64,000 nucleotides of DNA from Vibrio furnissii CIP 102972 (GCF_000176175.1 NZ_ACZP01000019.1:1-64000), one strand, 5' to 3'; shown: positions 25,333 through 38,336, counted from the stretch's first letter. The notes: generated by a model not told the origin, from the sequence alone. Numbers and translations: made by a program.

Positions 25333-26694
25333 TTACTTGCCGATACAGAATGAGGAGAAGATGCGCCCGAGTAGGTCGTCTGAACTGAATTCCCCGGTGA
25401 TCTCATTGAGATGTTGCTGCGCCAGACGCAGCTCTTCTGCCAGAATTTCTCCCGCCATGTAGCCTTCCAGTTGCTGCTGACCAATGCTCAGGTGTTCTGC
25501 GGCACGTTCCAGCGCATCGAGGTGGCGGCGGCGCGCCATAAAGCCGCCTTCTTGATTGCCGGTAAAGCCCATGCATGCTTTTAAGTGTGAACGCAGCGCA
25601 TCGACGCCTTCACCGGTTTTCGCCGATAGGCGGATCAGCGTGGGTTGATTCACGTGGCAGATCCCCAGCGTTTCGCCGGTTTGATCGACTTTATTGCGGA
25701 TCACGGTCATGCCCATGCTGTCGGGTAGGCGATCGACAAAATCGGGCCAAATGTCTTTGGGATCGGTGGCGCTGGTGGTGGTACCGTCAACCATAAACAG
25801 AACACGGTCCGCTTGCGCGATTTCGTCCCACGCTCGCTCGATGCCAATTTTTTCCACTTCATCCGACGCTTCCCGCAAACCGGCGGTGTCGATGATGTGC
25901 AGTGGCATACCGTCGATGTGAATGTGTTCACGCAAGACATCGCGCGTGGTGCCGGCAATATCGGTCACAATCGCAGACTCTTTGCCAGACAGCGCGTTCA
26001 GCAGGCTGGATTTCCCGGCGTTCGGACGGCCTGCAATCACCACTTTCATCCCTTCACGCATGATGGCGCCTTGATTGGCTTCTTGGCGCACCGCGTTGAG
26101 GTTGTCGATGATGGCTTGTAGGTCGCCGGAGACTTTGCCGTCGGCAAGAAAGTCGATTTCTTCTTCCGGAAAATCAATTGCTGCTTCGACGTAGATGCGC
26201 AGATGGATCAGCGATTCCACCAGCGTATGGATGCGTTTGGAAAATTGACCCTGCAGCGATTTGAGCGCCGATTTGGCTGCTTCTTCGGAGCTGGCGTCGA
26301 TCAAGTCGGCAATCGCTTCCGCTTGTGTCAGGTCCATCTTGTCGTTAAGAAACGCGCGCTCAGAGAACTCGCCCGGACGCGCCGGACGCACGCCAGGAAT
26401 CATCAGAATGCGTTTGATGAGCATATCCATGACCACGGGGCCGCCGTGGCCTTGCAGCTCCAGTACGTCTTCACCGGTAAACGAGTGCGGGTTTGGGAAG
26501 AAGAGCGCGATGCCCTGATCCAGTTCCACCCCCGACTCTGTTTTGAAAGGCAGGTATTCTGCGTAACGTGGCTTGAGCGTGCGGCCGGTCACTGCCAGCG
26601 CCACTTCCGTGGCTTTGGGACCTGAAACGCGAATAATGCCAACGCCACCACGACCCGGAGCCGTGGCTTGCGCGACGATAGTATCGGTAGTCAT
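25333..26694 (-). CDS. mnmE: tRNA modification GTPase MnmE (TrmE)
   Basis: The 453-aa potassium-activated GTPase partners with MnmG in wobble uridine modification. An N-terminal formyl-THF-binding domain is followed by the helical domain with the inserted G domain, whose P-loop is GRPNAGKSS (about residues 223-231) and whose G3/switch is DIAGTTRD. The protein ends in the conserved FCIGK with the functional cysteine. It lies downstream of yidC, separated by a terminator. Confidence 0.97.
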   Translation of the reverse strand: MTTDTIVAQATAPGRGGVGIIRVSGPKATEVALAVTGRTLKPRYAEYLPFKTESGVELDQGIALFFPNPHSFTGEDVLELQGHGGPVVMDMLIKRILMIPGVRPARPGEFSERAFLNDKMDLTQAEAIADLIDASSEEAAKSALKSLQGQFSKRIHTLVESLIHLRIYVEAAIDFPEEEIDFLADGKVSGDLQAIIDNLNAVRQEANQGAIMREGMKVVIAGRPNAGKSSLLNALSGKESAIVTDIAGTTRDVLREHIHIDGMPLHIIDTAGLREASDEVEKIGIERAWDEIAQADRVLFMVDGTTTSATDPKDIWPDFVDRLPDSMGMTVIRNKVDQTGETLGICHVNQPTLIRLSAKTGEGVDALRSHLKACMGFTGNQEGGFMARRRHLDALERAAEHLSIGQQQLEGYMAGEILAEELRLAQQHLNEITGEFSSDDLLGRIFSSFCIGK

Positions 26695-26743
26695 AACCTT
26701 ACCTGTAAAAAAATCGAATTAGCGTCATTGTAATCAGCAAGCA

Positions 26744-26772
26744 ACAAAAAGGCGACCTTTTGGCCGCCTTTG
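26744..26772 (-). terminator. terminator of the rpmH-rnpA-yidD-yidC group
   Basis: On the minus strand AAAGGCGGCC-AAAA-GGTCGCCTTTTTG forms a 10-bp stem (one G-U pair) with a T-run, about 17 bp after the yidC stop codon. Confidence 0.88.
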
Positions 26773-26788
26773 CTGATTCGCTTCGTGC

Positions 26789-28411
26789 TTACTTGGAGTG
26801 TAAGCCTTTTTTCTCCAGACCTTTGTAAATCAAAGTCTGTTGAATCAGAGTCACGATGTTCGATACCAACCAGTACAGTACCAAACCTGACGGGAAGAAC
26901 AGGAAGAAGAACGTAAACATAACCGGCATAAAGGTCATGATCTTCTGCTGCATTGGATCCGTCACGGTGGTTGGGCTCATTTTCTGGATGAAGAACATAC
27001 TTGCACCCATCAACAATGGCAGGATGTAGTACGGGTCTTGTGCTGACAAGTCGTGAATCCAACCAAAGAATGGTGAGTGACGCAGTTCAACCGATTCCAT
27101 CAGGGCCCAGTACAGCGAAATGAAGATCGGCATCTGTAGGAAGATAGGTAGACAGCCGCCCAGCGGGTTCACTTTCTCTGTCTTATACAGTTCCATCATT
27201 TCTTGGCTCATGCGCTGACGGTCATCGCCGATGCGCTCACGCATGGCTTGCAGTTTTGGTTGCAGCATGCGCATTTTCGCCATGGAGGTGTACTGCGCTT
27301 TAGTCAGCGGGTACATCGCACCACGTACGATGAAGGTCAGACAGATGATTGCCACACCCCAGTTACCAACGAATGACTGAATAACAGACAGTAGCCAGTG
27401 CAGTGGTTTCGCGATGAACCATAGCCAGCCGTAGTCAACCACGAGGTCCAGGTTTGGCGCAGTGGCCGCCATTTGGTCTTGTAGTTTAGGACCGACCCAC
27501 AGGGTGGCTTTGAAATCAGCTTGTTGGCCATCTGCGATGGTTTTGTTTGGCATGCGGACGCCAATGTCACCCAGGTTGCCGATCACGCGAGAGTACAGGT
27601 TGGTGCCTGGCTCGTTGCGTGGAATCCATGCAGACGCAAAGTAGTGTTGGATCATCGCTGCCCAACCTTGACCGTTGGCGAGGTTCATCGCAAGGTTGCG
27701 ATCCTGCATGTCGTCAAAGCTGTATTTTTTGTAACGCGTATCTTCAGTTGAGTAAGCGCCGCCACGGTAAGTTGGCATCGCTAGGCTACCGCCAGAATCG
27801 AGCAGGTTTTGACGCAGGTGTGCGTACATGCCCAGAGTGGCGTTGTTGCCTGAGTGGTTCACCACGTTGAATTCAACGTCAACCGCGTAGTTCCCACGTT
27901 TGAGCACGAATGTTTTGGTGTATTCAAGGCCGTTGGCTTGGTAAGTCATCGGAATACGCAGTTCATCTTGGCCGTCAGCCAGCGTGAAGCTGTCTGCGTC
28001 AACCGTGTAGGTTGGGCGATTGTTGCTGCTCAGATCGATCCCTTGAGGGCCGATCAGGCCGCTTTGCGCGATGAATTGATGACCTTGTGTATTTTTCAAC
28101 AGGACGAATGGGTTTTCTGAGTCCAATTCGTCAGAGTATTGGTTCAGTTTTGCTGTGACCACATCACCACCAACTGTGTCGATAGACAGAGTCAGTACAT
28201 CTGTAGTGACGGTAATCACTTTGGCCGCAGCACTGTTTTGCGATGGTGCTGGATCGAACTCATCGGCTAAAGACGGTGCAGGGACGGCACTGCTGGTTTG
28301 AGCCTGCTCAACCGCTTGAGGTGCTGGGTTCTTCGCTACTTGCCACTGTTGGAAAAGTAAAAAAGAAACCAGAGCCAAAGCGATTAACAGGATATTACGT
28401 TGAGAATCCAT
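26789..28411 (-). CDS. yidC: membrane protein insertase YidC
   Basis: The 540-aa inner-membrane insertase folds proteins with or without SecYEG, including the F0 c subunit encoded in this window. An N-terminal membrane anchor (residues 5-22) is followed by the periplasmic beta-sandwich domain (about 60-340) and the conserved five-helix insertase core, which contains the hydrophilic-groove arginine in [12 protein letters not shown]. It lies 2 bp after yidD in the classic rpmH-rnpA-yidD-yidC order. Confidence 0.97.
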   Translation of the reverse strand: MDSQRNILLIALALVSFLLFQQWQVAKNPAPQAVEQAQTSSAVPAPSLADEFDPAPSQNSAAAKVITVTTDVLTLSIDTVGGDVVTAKLNQYSDELDSENPFVLLKNTQGHQFIAQSGLIGPQGIDLSSNNRPTYTVDADSFTLADGQDELRIPMTYQANGLEYTKTFVLKRGNYAVDVEFNVVNHSGNNATLGMYAHLRQNLLDSGGSLAMPTYRGGAYSTEDTRYKKYSFDDMQDRNLAMNLANGQGWAAMIQHYFASAWIPRNEPGTNLYSRVIGNLGDIGVRMPNKTIADGQQADFKATLWVGPKLQDQMAATAPNLDLVVDYGWLWFIAKPLHWLLSVIQSFVGNWGVAIICLTFIVRGAMYPLTKAQYTSMAKMRMLQPKLQAMRERIGDDRQRMSQEMMELYKTEKVNPLGGCLPIFLQMPIFISLYWALMESVELRHSPFFGWIHDLSAQDPYYILPLLMGASMFFIQKMSPTTVTDPMQQKIMTFMPVMFTFFFLFFPSGLVLYWLVSNIVTLIQQTLIYKGLEKKGLHSK

Positions 28412-28413
28412 CG

Positions 28414-28671
28414 TTATTTATCTCTGTCGTGTTTTTGGACTGGTGGAACGGGGTCAAATCCCCCTTCGTTCAAAGGGTGGCATTTTAATAGACGTTTGCC
28501 GGATAACCAACACCCTTTTACAAATCCGTGAGCTCTCAACGCTTCTATCGCATAAGTAGAGCAAGTGGGCGTAAATCGGCAACGCGGGCCGATCAGCGGA
28601 CTAATAAACCACTGGTATAGTCGGACTAAACCAATGGCTAGCCACGTGAAGGGCGTGAAAGGCGATGCCAT
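28414..28671 (-). CDS. yidD: membrane protein insertion efficiency factor YidD
   Basis: This 85-aa protein has an N-terminal amphipathic/hydrophobic region and the family cysteines in [18 protein letters not shown] and LLKCHP. YidD proteins assist YidC-dependent insertion. The coding region overlaps the end of rnpA by 34 bp, as in other gamma-proteobacteria. Confidence 0.94.
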   Translation of the reverse strand: MASPFTPFTWLAIGLVRLYQWFISPLIGPRCRFTPTCSTYAIEALRAHGFVKGCWLSGKRLLKCHPLNEGGFDPVPPVQKHDRDK

Positions 28672-28994
28672 AACTTGTCGAACAAAGTGAACATTTCCTC
28701 ATTGCTCAAATCTTGGGCGCTTTTCTTCGCAATGACAACATAATCTTTGTGTGCAAGTTTGTGTTGATTGAGACGAAAGCTTTCGCGGGCCAAACGCTTG
28801 AAGCGGTTACGACCAACGGCTGTCTTGATTTGTTTCTTAGGAACCGCTAACCCTAAACGAGGATGAGAAAGGTTATTATCGCGTGCAATGATGGTGAAAT
28901 GGGGGGAGCCTGCTCGGTGAGCTTGCTGAAAGACATTTTGATAATGCTCGGGAGTTAACAAACGTAACTCCCGATTAAATGCGTACGTACTCAA
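28638..28994 (-). CDS. rnpA: ribonuclease P protein component
   Basis: The 118-aa basic protein cofactor of RNase P includes the RNR motif in [16 protein letters not shown], which binds the RNA subunit. The start appears to be TTG at 28994 ([13 protein letters not shown]), 13 bp after rpmH. A weak start codon is common for rnpA and keeps its output far below that of L34. Confidence 0.95.
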   Translation of the reverse strand: MSTYAFNRELRLLTPEHYQNVFQQAHRAGSPHFTIIARDNNLSHPRLGLAVPKKQIKTAVGRNRFKRLARESFRLNQHKLAHKDYVVIAKKSAQDLSNEEMFTLFDKLWHRLSRPSRG

Positions 28995-29007
28995 AATAAG
29001 CTAGCGA

Positions 29008-29145
29008 TTATTTTGACAGGCGCTTACGGCCTTTTGCACGACGTGCATTAATTACTTTACGACCGTTCGCAGTCGCCATGCGTGCACGGAAACCGTGAGT
29101 ACGCTTGCGCTTTAGAACTGTAGGTTGAAAAGTGCGTTTAGACAT
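29008..29145 (-). CDS. rpmH: 50S ribosomal protein L34
   Basis: This 45-aa highly basic protein ([20 protein letters not shown]...) is ribosomal protein L34. It contains the family core HGFRARMAT and ends in RKRLSK. It is the first gene of the rpmH-rnpA-yidD-yidC group and is preceded by AGGTAATAACC. In E. coli dnaA is directly divergent from rpmH; here an ABC transporter separates them. Confidence 0.97.
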   Translation of the reverse strand: MSKRTFQPTVLKRKRTHGFRARMATANGRKVINARRAKGRKRLSK

Positions 29146-29260
29146 GGTTATTACCTTTACTGATCAGTAGTTTTTAGGTTCATAAAACCCGGCGTGGGCA
29201 ATACGTCTTCTCTGTATATAAAAGAAAGGACATTCCGACGCCTCTCAACAAAGAGGCGGA

Positions 29261-29289
29261 ATTGTAATCACAGTCACAAAAGGTGTCAA
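29261..29289 (-). promoter_or_regulatory. rpmH promoter, proximal
   Basis: On the minus strand a perfect TTGACA (29284-29289) and TACAAT (29261-29266) are spaced by 17 bp, about 115 bp before rpmH. This is a near-consensus sigma-70 promoter. Confidence 0.8.
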
Positions 29290-29365
29290 TGATTGGGTTT
29301 GCCGAAACTCGATTCCAACGAACGAAAAACGTTCAGGCTCGGGCTTCATACTTTCCGGTCGGCCG

Positions 29366-29393
29366 ATTATACGGAGTCTCGATAAAATCTCAA
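29366..29393 (-). promoter_or_regulatory. rpmH promoter, distal
   Basis: On the minus strand TTGAGA (29388-29393) and perfect TATAAT (29366-29371) are spaced by 16 bp. It begins just after the stop codon of the ABC ATPase gene and may add to rpmH transcription. Confidence 0.7.
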
Positions 29394-29399
29394 GGATCC

Positions 29400-30137
29400 T
29401 TAATCGATCCCGACCTGATTCAGGAATTTTCTGAGGCGTGGATCCTGTGGATGGTCAAAGATATCCTGTGGAGAACCTTGCTCAACAATATTCCCTTCCG
29501 CCATAAAGATCACGCGGTCGGCGACCTCTTTGGCAAATTGCATTTCGTGAGTCACCACCAGCATGGTTTGGTGCTGGGTGGCGAGTTTTTTCATGAGCCC
29601 CAGTACTTCGCCCACCCATTCTGGGTCCAGCGCAGAGGTGGGTTCATCAAACAGCAGCAGTTCCGGTTGCAGCGCCATCGCACGGCCAATGCCGACGCGT
29701 TGCTGCTGGCCGCCAGAGAGCGCCGCTGGGTAGCTGTCGCCGCGATCGCCCAGACCAATGTCTTCGAGGATCTGCTGCGCACGCTGTAGCGCTTGATCTT
29801 TTTTCCAGCCACGCACGGTGATGAGGCCTTCCGCAATGTTCTGACGTGCGGTGAGGTGAGCAAACAGCGCGTAGTTCTGAAACACGAATCCGGTTTTGCG
29901 GCGCAGGGCCAGCACTTCGGCTTTGGTGTGTTTTTGGGTATCGACGCTGACATCATCAATGGTGATGGTGCCTTGGTCGGCCTGCTCAAGAAAGTTCACG
30001 CAGCGCAGTAGGGTGGATTTACCGGTGCCGCTAGAGCCGATAATCACAATGATTTCACCCTGATTGATGGTGATATCGATGCCTTTTAGTACCTCGGCAT
30101 CGCCAAAGCGTTTATGAATGTTGGATAACGTGATCAT
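29400..30137 (-). CDS. amino-acid ABC transporter ATP-binding protein
   Basis: This 245-aa ATPase of the polar amino-acid (GlnQ/HisP/TcyN) class has Walker [10 protein letters not shown] (about 34-42), signature LSGGQQQR and Walker B LLLFDEP followed by the D-loop SALD. It energises import through the permease whose stop codon overlaps its ATG by 4 bp. It resembles cystine-type ATPases, but the substrate is not proven. The cluster is on the minus strand between rpmH and dnaA. Confidence 0.92.
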   Translation of the reverse strand: MITLSNIHKRFGDAEVLKGIDITINQGEIIVIIGSSGTGKSTLLRCVNFLEQADQGTITIDDVSVDTQKHTKAEVLALRRKTGFVFQNYALFAHLTARQNIAEGLITVRGWKKDQALQRAQQILEDIGLGDRGDSYPAALSGGQQQRVGIGRAMALQPELLLFDEPTSALDPEWVGEVLGLMKKLATQHQTMLVVTHEMQFAKEVADRVIFMAEGNIVEQGSPQDIFDHPQDPRLRKFLNQVGID

Positions 30138-30805
30138 CGTACATACGCCTTATTCAGTTTATTCTCTGCCCAAATCTGCACGCGGGTCAGAACCATCACG
30201 ACCGCCCAGTAAATCAGTGCTACGGCCAGGAAGGCTTCAAAGAAGCGAAAGCTGGAGGAGGCTTCCATCTGCGCTTTGGCCATGATTTCCGCCACGCCGA
30301 AGGTAAATGCCAGTGAGGTCGATTTGATCATGTCGATGAAGTAGTTCATCAATGACGGCAGCGCGACGCGGCTGGCTTGCGGCAAAATAATGCGGCGCAT
30401 CGCTTGCCCCGTGGTCATGCCGACCGACAGGCTGGCTTCCATCTGGCTGCGGTCGATACCGATGATCGCCGCGCGAATGGTTTCGGCCATGTAGGCAGCA
30501 AAGTGCAGCGTCAAACCGATTACGGCCGCGCTAAACGCATCAATGCCGATTAATAGTGGGAAAATCTGCGGTAGGCCGTAGTACAACAGAAACATTTGTA
30601 CCAGCAGCGGTGTGCCACGAAAGAAGCTGATGTACAACTGGCTCAGGGCGTTCAACACCGGCACTTTGAACACGCGGATGTTGGCCAGCAGCACGGACAA
30701 AATCAGCGCAAAGAACATGCCCCACACCGCCATTTCCATGGTGGTGCTCAGATACTTGAGCAGGATCGGCATCAGCCCCAGCATGTATTGAAAATCAAAC
30801 CCCAT
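30134..30805 (-). CDS. amino-acid ABC transporter permease
   Basis: The 223-aa inner-membrane protein of the HisMQ type has about five transmembrane helices. The cytoplasmic EAA-like loop is [20 protein letters not shown] (around residues 130-150). A single permease gene suggests it acts as a homodimer. It overlaps the ATPase gene by 4 bp (ATGA) and follows the solute-binding gene after a 72-bp gap holding a hairpin. Confidence 0.92.
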   Translation of the reverse strand: MGFDFQYMLGLMPILLKYLSTTMEMAVWGMFFALILSVLLANIRVFKVPVLNALSQLYISFFRGTPLLVQMFLLYYGLPQIFPLLIGIDAFSAAVIGLTLHFAAYMAETIRAAIIGIDRSQMEASLSVGMTTGQAMRRIILPQASRVALPSLMNYFIDMIKSTSLAFTFGVAEIMAKAQMEASSSFRFFEAFLAVALIYWAVVMVLTRVQIWAENKLNKAYVR

Positions 30806-30822
30806 TTACGTCCCCCTAAAGA

Positions 30823-30852
30823 CAACAAAAGGCGGAATCCTGCGATTCCACC
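30823..30852 (-). terminator. intercistronic hairpin, probable leaky terminator
   Basis: On the minus strand GGTGGAATC-GCAG-GATTCCGCC is a 9-bp stem (one G-U pair) followed by a short T-rich tract, between the solute-binding and permease genes. Such a hairpin would keep binding-protein mRNA in excess over transporter mRNA, a common pattern in these operons. Confidence 0.65.
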
Positions 30853-30877
30853 TTATTGATTCGGCTATTGGTCTCAG

Positions 30878-31624
30878 TTATTTGGTAATATCCGTACCGA
30901 ACCATTTCTCAGAAATCTGGCTCAGTGTACCGTCTGCACGCATCGCAGCAAGTGCTTGGTTCACTTCCGACTGCAATTTATGGCCTTTCTCGTTGTTCAG
31001 GAATGGCCACGCGTTGGCGATGGTTTCAAATGGAGACCCTGCCAATTGCAATGGCAGACCTGTTTTATCAATCACTTCCAGCACAGAGAGGCGGTCCATC
31101 ACGAACGCATCGATGCGGCCCAGTGCGACATCACGTTCAAAACCGGTATCGTAGGTTTTGATGTTGATTTTGCCGTCTTTGTCGTGCGCACGCAGCAGTT
31201 GTTCGAAGTTTGACCCCAAGTTCACTGCCACGGTTTTACCGGCCAGGTCTTCGATGCCTTGGATGCTGTCGTTGCCTTTACGCACGGCAATTTGCGCGCC
31301 ATCGATGACATACGGTGCCGAGAACAGGTATTTCGCCTGACGCTCTTTGGTCATGGTGATCTGATTCGAGATGGTGTCAATGCGGCCAGTTTCCAGCAAA
31401 CCAAACAAACCTGAGAAGTTTGAGGTCACATATTCCACATGGTAATCGTTGCGTTTACCGATCTCGTTCCACACATCCACTTCAAAACCTTGCAGTTGGT
31501 CTTGCTTGACGAAGGTGAATGGGAAGTAACGACCCGACATCCCGACTTTGATGTCTGTTGCGGCTTGTACAGTCGCGGCGGATAGAGCAAGCGCGGCCAC
31601 TGCCAATTTAATCCAGTTTTTCAT
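30878..31624 (-). CDS. amino-acid ABC transporter periplasmic substrate-binding protein
   Basis: The 248-aa family 3 binding protein has a signal peptide (MKNWIKLAVAALALSAATVQA) and a mature part with typical motifs VGMSGRYFPFTF, GFEVDVWNEIG and SAPYVIDGAQIAV. Cystine or another polar amino acid is a likely ligand by similarity. The start at 31624 is chosen because the signal peptide begins there; an in-frame extension to 31900 runs into the dnaA control region. Confidence 0.92.
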   Translation of the reverse strand: MKNWIKLAVAALALSAATVQAATDIKVGMSGRYFPFTFVKQDQLQGFEVDVWNEIGKRNDYHVEYVTSNFSGLFGLLETGRIDTISNQITMTKERQAKYLFSAPYVIDGAQIAVRKGNDSIQGIEDLAGKTVAVNLGSNFEQLLRAHDKDGKINIKTYDTGFERDVALGRIDAFVMDRLSVLEVIDKTGLPLQLAGSPFETIANAWPFLNNEKGHKLQSEVNQALAAMRADGTLSQISEKWFGTDITK

Positions 31625-31740
31625 CTTGTGACTCCTTATGATTATAGGGCGTGATATTACTGGTAAATAACTTAATAGAATAAATAACCAGTTGTTATTA
31701 ACCATAACTGGACGATCACCCATTTTTGGGGATAACTCCG

Positions 31741-31934
31741 GTTGATCATTGAATCTGTGGATCACTGTGTGAGTAAATTTAGGACGTGCTGTGTGGATCT
31801 TGCCAACTGATGAGAAAATATTGTGAATAACTTGGATCTTATTCACTGGAACGTGGATCAATCGCTGGCGATCTGAGTTATCAACAGGTAGAATTGCCAA
31901 TCTTTACCGATCATTGATTTAGAGTGAGAGAATC
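31741..31934 (+). promoter_or_regulatory. dnaA control region with several DnaA-box-like sites
   Basis: The 310 bp between the transporter and dnaA contain TTATTCACA on the minus strand (31822-31830), TTATTCACT (31839-31847), TTATCAACA (31878-31886), and TGTGGATCA/TGTGGATCT (31756-31764, 31792-31800), which differ from the reverse DnaA box at the end. Eight or more GATC sites are interspersed. This fits DnaA autoregulation and Dam/SeqA control known for dnaA promoters. No gene is seen here. Confidence 0.65.
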
Positions 31935-33341
31935 GTGTCATCTTCGCTTTGGTTGCAGTGCCTGCAACAGCTTCAAGAGGAGCTACCAGCCGCAGAATTC
32001 AGCATGTGGGTTCGTCCGTTACAAGCGGAGCTCAATGACAATACTCTCACTTTGTTTGCACCCAACCGCTTTGTTCTCGATTGGGTTCGCGACAAATACA
32101 TCAACAACATCAACCGCCTGTTGAAAGATTTTTGCGGTCATGATGTGCCGAGCCTACGGTTTGAAGTGGGCAGCCGCCGGGTGGTGGCGCCAAAACCGAC
32201 TCAAAAACGCACCGCTGCGGATGTGGCGGCAGAGTCTTCTGCGCCTGCGCAACTGGCGCAACGTAAACCGATTCACAAAACCTGGGATGATGATGCGGCC
32301 AATGCGCCGGAAATTACCTATCGTTCCAACATGAATCCAAAGCACAAATTCAATAACTTTGTCGAAGGTAAGTCGAACCAGCTCGGCCTTGCGGCCGCGC
32401 GTCAGGTCTCCGACAATCCGGGGGCGGCCTACAACCCACTGTTTTTATACGGTGGGACCGGTTTGGGTAAAACGCACTTGCTGCATGCGGTGGGCAACGC
32501 CATCGTCGACAACAACCCGAACGCCAAAGTGGTCTACATGCACTCGGAACGTTTCGTGCAGGACATGGTGAAAGCGCTGCAAAACAACGCGATTGAAGAA
32601 TTCAAACGCTATTACCGCAGTGTGGATGCACTCCTGATCGATGACATTCAGTTCTTTGCCAATAAAGAGCGTTCGCAAGAAGAATTTTTCCATACTTTCA
32701 ACGCGCTGTTGGAAGGAAACCAGCAAATCATTTTGACATCCGACCGTTATCCAAAAGAGATCAACGGGGTGGAAGATCGCCTCAAATCCCGCTTTGGCTG
32801 GGGGCTGACTGTTGCGATCGAGCCACCAGAGCTGGAAACGCGCGTCGCAATCTTGATGAAAAAAGCCGAAGATCACCAAATTCATCTGCCGGATGAAGTG
32901 GCGTTCTTTATTGCAAAACGTCTGCGTTCAAACGTGCGTGAGTTGGAAGGGGCGCTGAACCGCGTGATTGCCAACGCCAACTTTACCGGTCGCCCGATCA
33001 CCATCGATTTCGTGCGTGAAGCACTGCGCGATTTGTTGGCGCTGCAAGAGAAACTGGTCACCATCGACAACATTCAAAAGACCGTTGCCGAATACTACAA
33101 GATTAAAGTCGCGGATCTGCTCTCCAAACGTCGTTCACGCTCAGTGGCGCGTCCTCGTCAATTGGCGATGGCTCTGTCGAAAGAGCTGACCAACCACAGC
33201 TTGCCGGAAATCGGCGACGCGTTTGGGGGCCGTGACCACACGACCGTGCTGCATGCGTGTCGTAAGATCGAACAACTGCGCGAAGAAAGCCACGATATTA
33301 AAGAAGACTATTCGAACCTGATTCGAACCCTGTCTTCGTAA
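31935..33341 (+). CDS. dnaA: chromosomal replication initiator protein DnaA
   Basis: The 468-aa AAA+ initiator binds DnaA boxes and opens oriC. Domain I is residues 1-80, the variable linker is about 85-135, Walker A is GGTGLGKT (173-180), Walker B is LLIDDIQF (233-240), and the C-terminal DNA-binding domain ends with the signature [16 protein letters not shown]. The start is GTG at 31935, a weak start also used by E. coli dnaA. It heads the dnaA-dnaN-recF-gyrB group, here 7.5 kb from oriC. Confidence 0.98.
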   Translation: MSSSLWLQCLQQLQEELPAAEFSMWVRPLQAELNDNTLTLFAPNRFVLDWVRDKYINNINRLLKDFCGHDVPSLRFEVGSRRVVAPKPTQKRTAADVAAESSAPAQLAQRKPIHKTWDDDAANAPEITYRSNMNPKHKFNNFVEGKSNQLGLAAARQVSDNPGAAYNPLFLYGGTGLGKTHLLHAVGNAIVDNNPNAKVVYMHSERFVQDMVKALQNNAIEEFKRYYRSVDALLIDDIQFFANKERSQEEFFHTFNALLEGNQQIILTSDRYPKEINGVEDRLKSRFGWGLTVAIEPPELETRVAILMKKAEDHQIHLPDEVAFFIAKRLRSNVRELEGALNRVIANANFTGRPITIDFVREALRDLLALQEKLVTIDNIQKTVAEYYKIKVADLLSKRRSRSVARPRQLAMALSKELTNHSLPEIGDAFGGRDHTTVLHACRKIEQLREESHDIKEDYSNLIRTLSS

Positions 33342-33404
33342 CATCACGCGATACTGAGCGTGGATGTGTCACGTCGTTTATCCAATCTCGTTTAAGAGCA
33401 CACT

Positions 33405-34505
33405 ATGAAATTTACGATTGAACGTAGTCACTTCATTAAACCATTGCAACAAGTCTCCGGCACATTAGGCGGGCGAGCAACGTTGCCGATTTTGGGTAAC
33501 TTGCTGCTAAAAGTGGAAGACAATCAGCTCTCCATGACCGCGACGGATCTAGAAGTTGAACTGGTCAGCCGCGTGACGCTGGAAGGTGATTTCGAAGCGG
33601 GCACCACCACGGTGCCAGCGCGCAAATTCCTCGACATCTGCCGTGGCCTGCCGGATGCGGCGGTGATCACGGTGGTGCTGGAAGGCGATCGCGTGCAAGT
33701 GCGCTCAGGGCGCAGCCGCTTCTCTTTAGCAACCTTACCCGCCAGCGATTTCCCGAACATTGAAGATTGGCAAAGCGAAGTGGAATTGTCGCTGACCCAA
33801 GGCGAACTGCGTGGCTTGGTTGAGAAAACACAGTTTTCGATGGCCAACCAAGACGTGCGCTACTACCTCAACGGCATGCTGTTTGAAATTGACGGCAGCA
33901 CCTTGCGCAGCGTGGCGACCGATGGTCACCGTATGGCGGTGTCGCAAACCGAACTGGGCGCAGATTTCGCCAACAAACAAATTATCGTACCGCGCAAAGG
34001 GGTACTGGAACTGGTGAAACTGCTGGATGCGCCTGAGCAACCAGTGGTGCTGCAAATCGGTAGCTCAAACCTGCGTGCTGAAGTGAACAACTTTGTGTTT
34101 ACTTCCAAACTGGTTGATGGCCGTTTCCCGGATTATCGCCGCGTATTGCCGCAAAATACCAACAAAACGCTACAAGCGGGCTGTGATGAATTGCGCCAAG
34201 CATTTTCGCGTGCGGCGATTCTGTCGAACGAGAAATTCCGGGGCGTACGCGTCAATCTGGATGGTGGCGAAATGCGCATTACCGCCAACAACCCAGAACA
34301 GGAAGAAGCCGAAGAGATGCTTGACGTCAACTTCGACGGCGAAGCGATCGAAATCGGTTTTAACGTCAGCTACGTGCTGGATGTACTCAACACCCTGCGG
34401 TGTGAAAACGTGCGTGTCTCGATGTCCGATGCAAACGCCAGTGCGCTGATTGAAAACGTCGATGATGACAGCGCCATGTACGTGGTGATGCCCATCCGCC
34501 TGTAA
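33405..34505 (+). CDS. dnaN: DNA polymerase III beta sliding clamp
   Basis: The 366-aa ring-forming processivity factor has three clamp repeats and ends in the conserved VVMPIRL. It tethers polymerase III and, with Hda, promotes DnaA-ATP hydrolysis. It follows dnaA by 63 bp and precedes recF by 17 bp. Confidence 0.97.
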   Translation: MKFTIERSHFIKPLQQVSGTLGGRATLPILGNLLLKVEDNQLSMTATDLEVELVSRVTLEGDFEAGTTTVPARKFLDICRGLPDAAVITVVLEGDRVQVRSGRSRFSLATLPASDFPNIEDWQSEVELSLTQGELRGLVEKTQFSMANQDVRYYLNGMLFEIDGSTLRSVATDGHRMAVSQTELGADFANKQIIVPRKGVLELVKLLDAPEQPVVLQIGSSNLRAEVNNFVFTSKLVDGRFPDYRRVLPQNTNKTLQAGCDELRQAFSRAAILSNEKFRGVRVNLDGGEMRITANNPEQEEAEEMLDVNFDGEAIEIGFNVSYVLDVLNTLRCENVRVSMSDANASALIENVDDDSAMYVVMPIRL

Positions 34506-34522
34506 TTCATGACGATTGCGCT

Positions 34523-35602
34523 ATGCCGCTTACTCGACTGATTGTTCAGCAATTTCGCAACATTAAAGCCTGTGATATTCCGCTATCATCAGGCTTTAAC
34601 TTTCTTATTGGCCCCAACGGCAGTGGCAAAACCAGCGTGCTGGAAGCCATTTACCTGCTCGGTCATGGCCGCTCGTTCAAGAGCACGCTGACGGGGCGTG
34701 TGATTCAGAATGAGTGCTCAGAACTCTTTGTTCACGGTCGTTTTTTGACCTCGGATCAATTTGAGCTACCGATTGGCATTAATAAGCAGCGCGATGGCTC
34801 AACAGAGGTTAAAATAGGCGGTCAATCTGGGCAAAAGTTAGCTCAACTGGCTCAGGTGTTACCGCTGCAATTGATTCACCCGGAAGGGTTTGAATTGCTG
34901 ACGGACGGACCGAAACAACGTCGTGCGTTTATCGACTGGGGCGTGTTTCACACTGAAGTGGCATTCTTTGATGCCTGGGGCCGATTCAAACGGCTCAACA
35001 AACAGCGCAATGCGCTGCTCAAGACCGCGAGCAGTTATCGCGAGCTCAGCTATTGGGATCAAGAACTGGCCAGACTGGCGGAAAACATCGACCAGTGGCG
35101 CGGGGCCTATGTTGAGCAGATGAAACGTGTGGCAGAGGAGTTATGTCGCACATTTTTGCCGGAATTCGAAATTACATTGAAGTATTATCGAGGCTGGGAA
35201 AAAGAGACGCCGTATCATGAGATACTGCAAAAAAACTTCGAACGTGATCAATTGCTTGGATACACGTTCAGCGGTCCTAACAAAGCAGATTTAAAGATAA
35301 AAGTGAACGGAACACCAGTGGAAGATGTTCTGTCACGAGGCCAGCTCAAATTGATGGTCTGCGCCCTGCGTGTCGCGCAAGGGCAGCATTTGACCGAGCT
35401 GACCGGGAAGCAATGCATCTATTTGATTGATGATTTTGCTTCCGAACTCGATAGCCAACGTCGTAAGCGTCTCGCTGACTGCTTGAAAGCGACGGGGGCA
35501 CAAGTTTTTGTAAGTTCTATTACTGAAAGCCAGGTTGCCGACATGGTCGAGCCGAACAGCAAGATGTTTCATGTGGAACATGGCACAATAGGGCAAGGAT
35601 AA
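34523..35602 (+). CDS. recF: DNA replication and repair protein RecF
   Basis: The 359-aa SMC-like ATPase loads RecA at gaps with RecO and RecR. Walker A is GPNGSGKTS near residue 30 and the C-terminal Walker B region is [11 protein letters not shown]. The C-terminus encodes KMFHVEH from a DNA stretch that resembles a parS site. It lies between dnaN and gyrB (18 bp). Confidence 0.96.
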   Translation: MPLTRLIVQQFRNIKACDIPLSSGFNFLIGPNGSGKTSVLEAIYLLGHGRSFKSTLTGRVIQNECSELFVHGRFLTSDQFELPIGINKQRDGSTEVKIGGQSGQKLAQLAQVLPLQLIHPEGFELLTDGPKQRRAFIDWGVFHTEVAFFDAWGRFKRLNKQRNALLKTASSYRELSYWDQELARLAENIDQWRGAYVEQMKRVAEELCRTFLPEFEITLKYYRGWEKETPYHEILQKNFERDQLLGYTFSGPNKADLKIKVNGTPVEDVLSRGQLKLMVCALRVAQGQHLTELTGKQCIYLIDDFASELDSQRRKRLADCLKATGAQVFVSSITESQVADMVEPNSKMFHVEHGTIGQG

Positions 35603-35617
35603 ATAGTGAGAGAGTAA

Positions 35618-38038
<2,421 letters not shown>

Positions 38039-38059
38039 TCGGTTTAATCCAGGCACAAA

Positions 38060-38086
38060 AGCAGCGACAGGTTCGCTGCTTTTTTT
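38060..38086 (+). terminator. intrinsic terminator of gyrB
   Basis: AGCAGCGA-CAGG-TTCGCTGCT followed by T7 lies 22 bp after the gyrB stop codon. The rest of 38087-38222 holds no feature that I recognise. Confidence 0.9.
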
Positions 38087-38222
38087 ATTTCTTGTCGCAG
38101 ACAAATTGCAACTTTATCCCTCTTTTCACCCCTTTTCGATGCTTCCTCCTTCCTTTCTGAGCCCAGTTACCACTTTGTGTCTTTTCTTAGGGTGGGGCGC
38201 CATTTTGTTCCGCTGGGCGCTT

Positions 38223-38250
38223 TTGCTTTCTATGGTGAACTCGCTATAGT
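38223..38250 (+). promoter_or_regulatory. probable promoter of the Gre-domain gene
   Basis: TTGCTT (38223-38228) and TATAGT (38245-38250) are spaced by 16 bp. The predicted start site near 38257 gives a ~125-nt leader before the next gene, containing the micro-ORF and hairpin described separately. Confidence 0.55.
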
Positions 38251-38288
38251 GCAATGAGTTGGATAACAAAGCATCAAGGAGGCAGCAG

Positions 38289-38309
38289 ATGGTTACGTTC
38301 CTGGCTTAA
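38289..38309 (+). CDS. six-codon micro-ORF with ideal ribosome-binding site (putative leader peptide MVTFLA)
   Basis: AAGGAGG (38276-38282), a perfect Shine-Dalgarno sequence, sits 6 bp before an ATG that opens a six-codon reading frame ending in TAA. It is stronger than most ribosome sites in the window, so translation is likely. The stop codon overlaps the foot of the hairpin at 38307-38336. I do not recognise the peptide. It could be a regulatory uORF for the gene starting at 38382. Confidence 0.45.
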   Translation: MVTFLA

Positions 38310-38336
38310 GCCGGGAGTGGCGTCACTTCCGGTTTA
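38307..38336 (+). promoter_or_regulatory. leader hairpin upstream of the Gre-domain gene
   Basis: AAGCCGGGAGTG-GCGT-CACTTCCGGTTT is a 12-bp stem (two G-U pairs) with a four-base loop. It starts at the stop codon of the micro-ORF and is not followed by a T-run, so it is not an ordinary terminator. It lies 46 bp before the start of the next gene. Confidence 0.55.

Noticed and set aside
25646-25661. parS-like TGATTCACGTGGCAGA in mnmE
   Set aside because: Three mismatches from the ParB consensus, including in the outer arms.
26691-27062. 123-codon frame overlapping the end of yidC
   Set aside because: Same strand, different frame from yidC, and crosses the terminator at 26744-26772.
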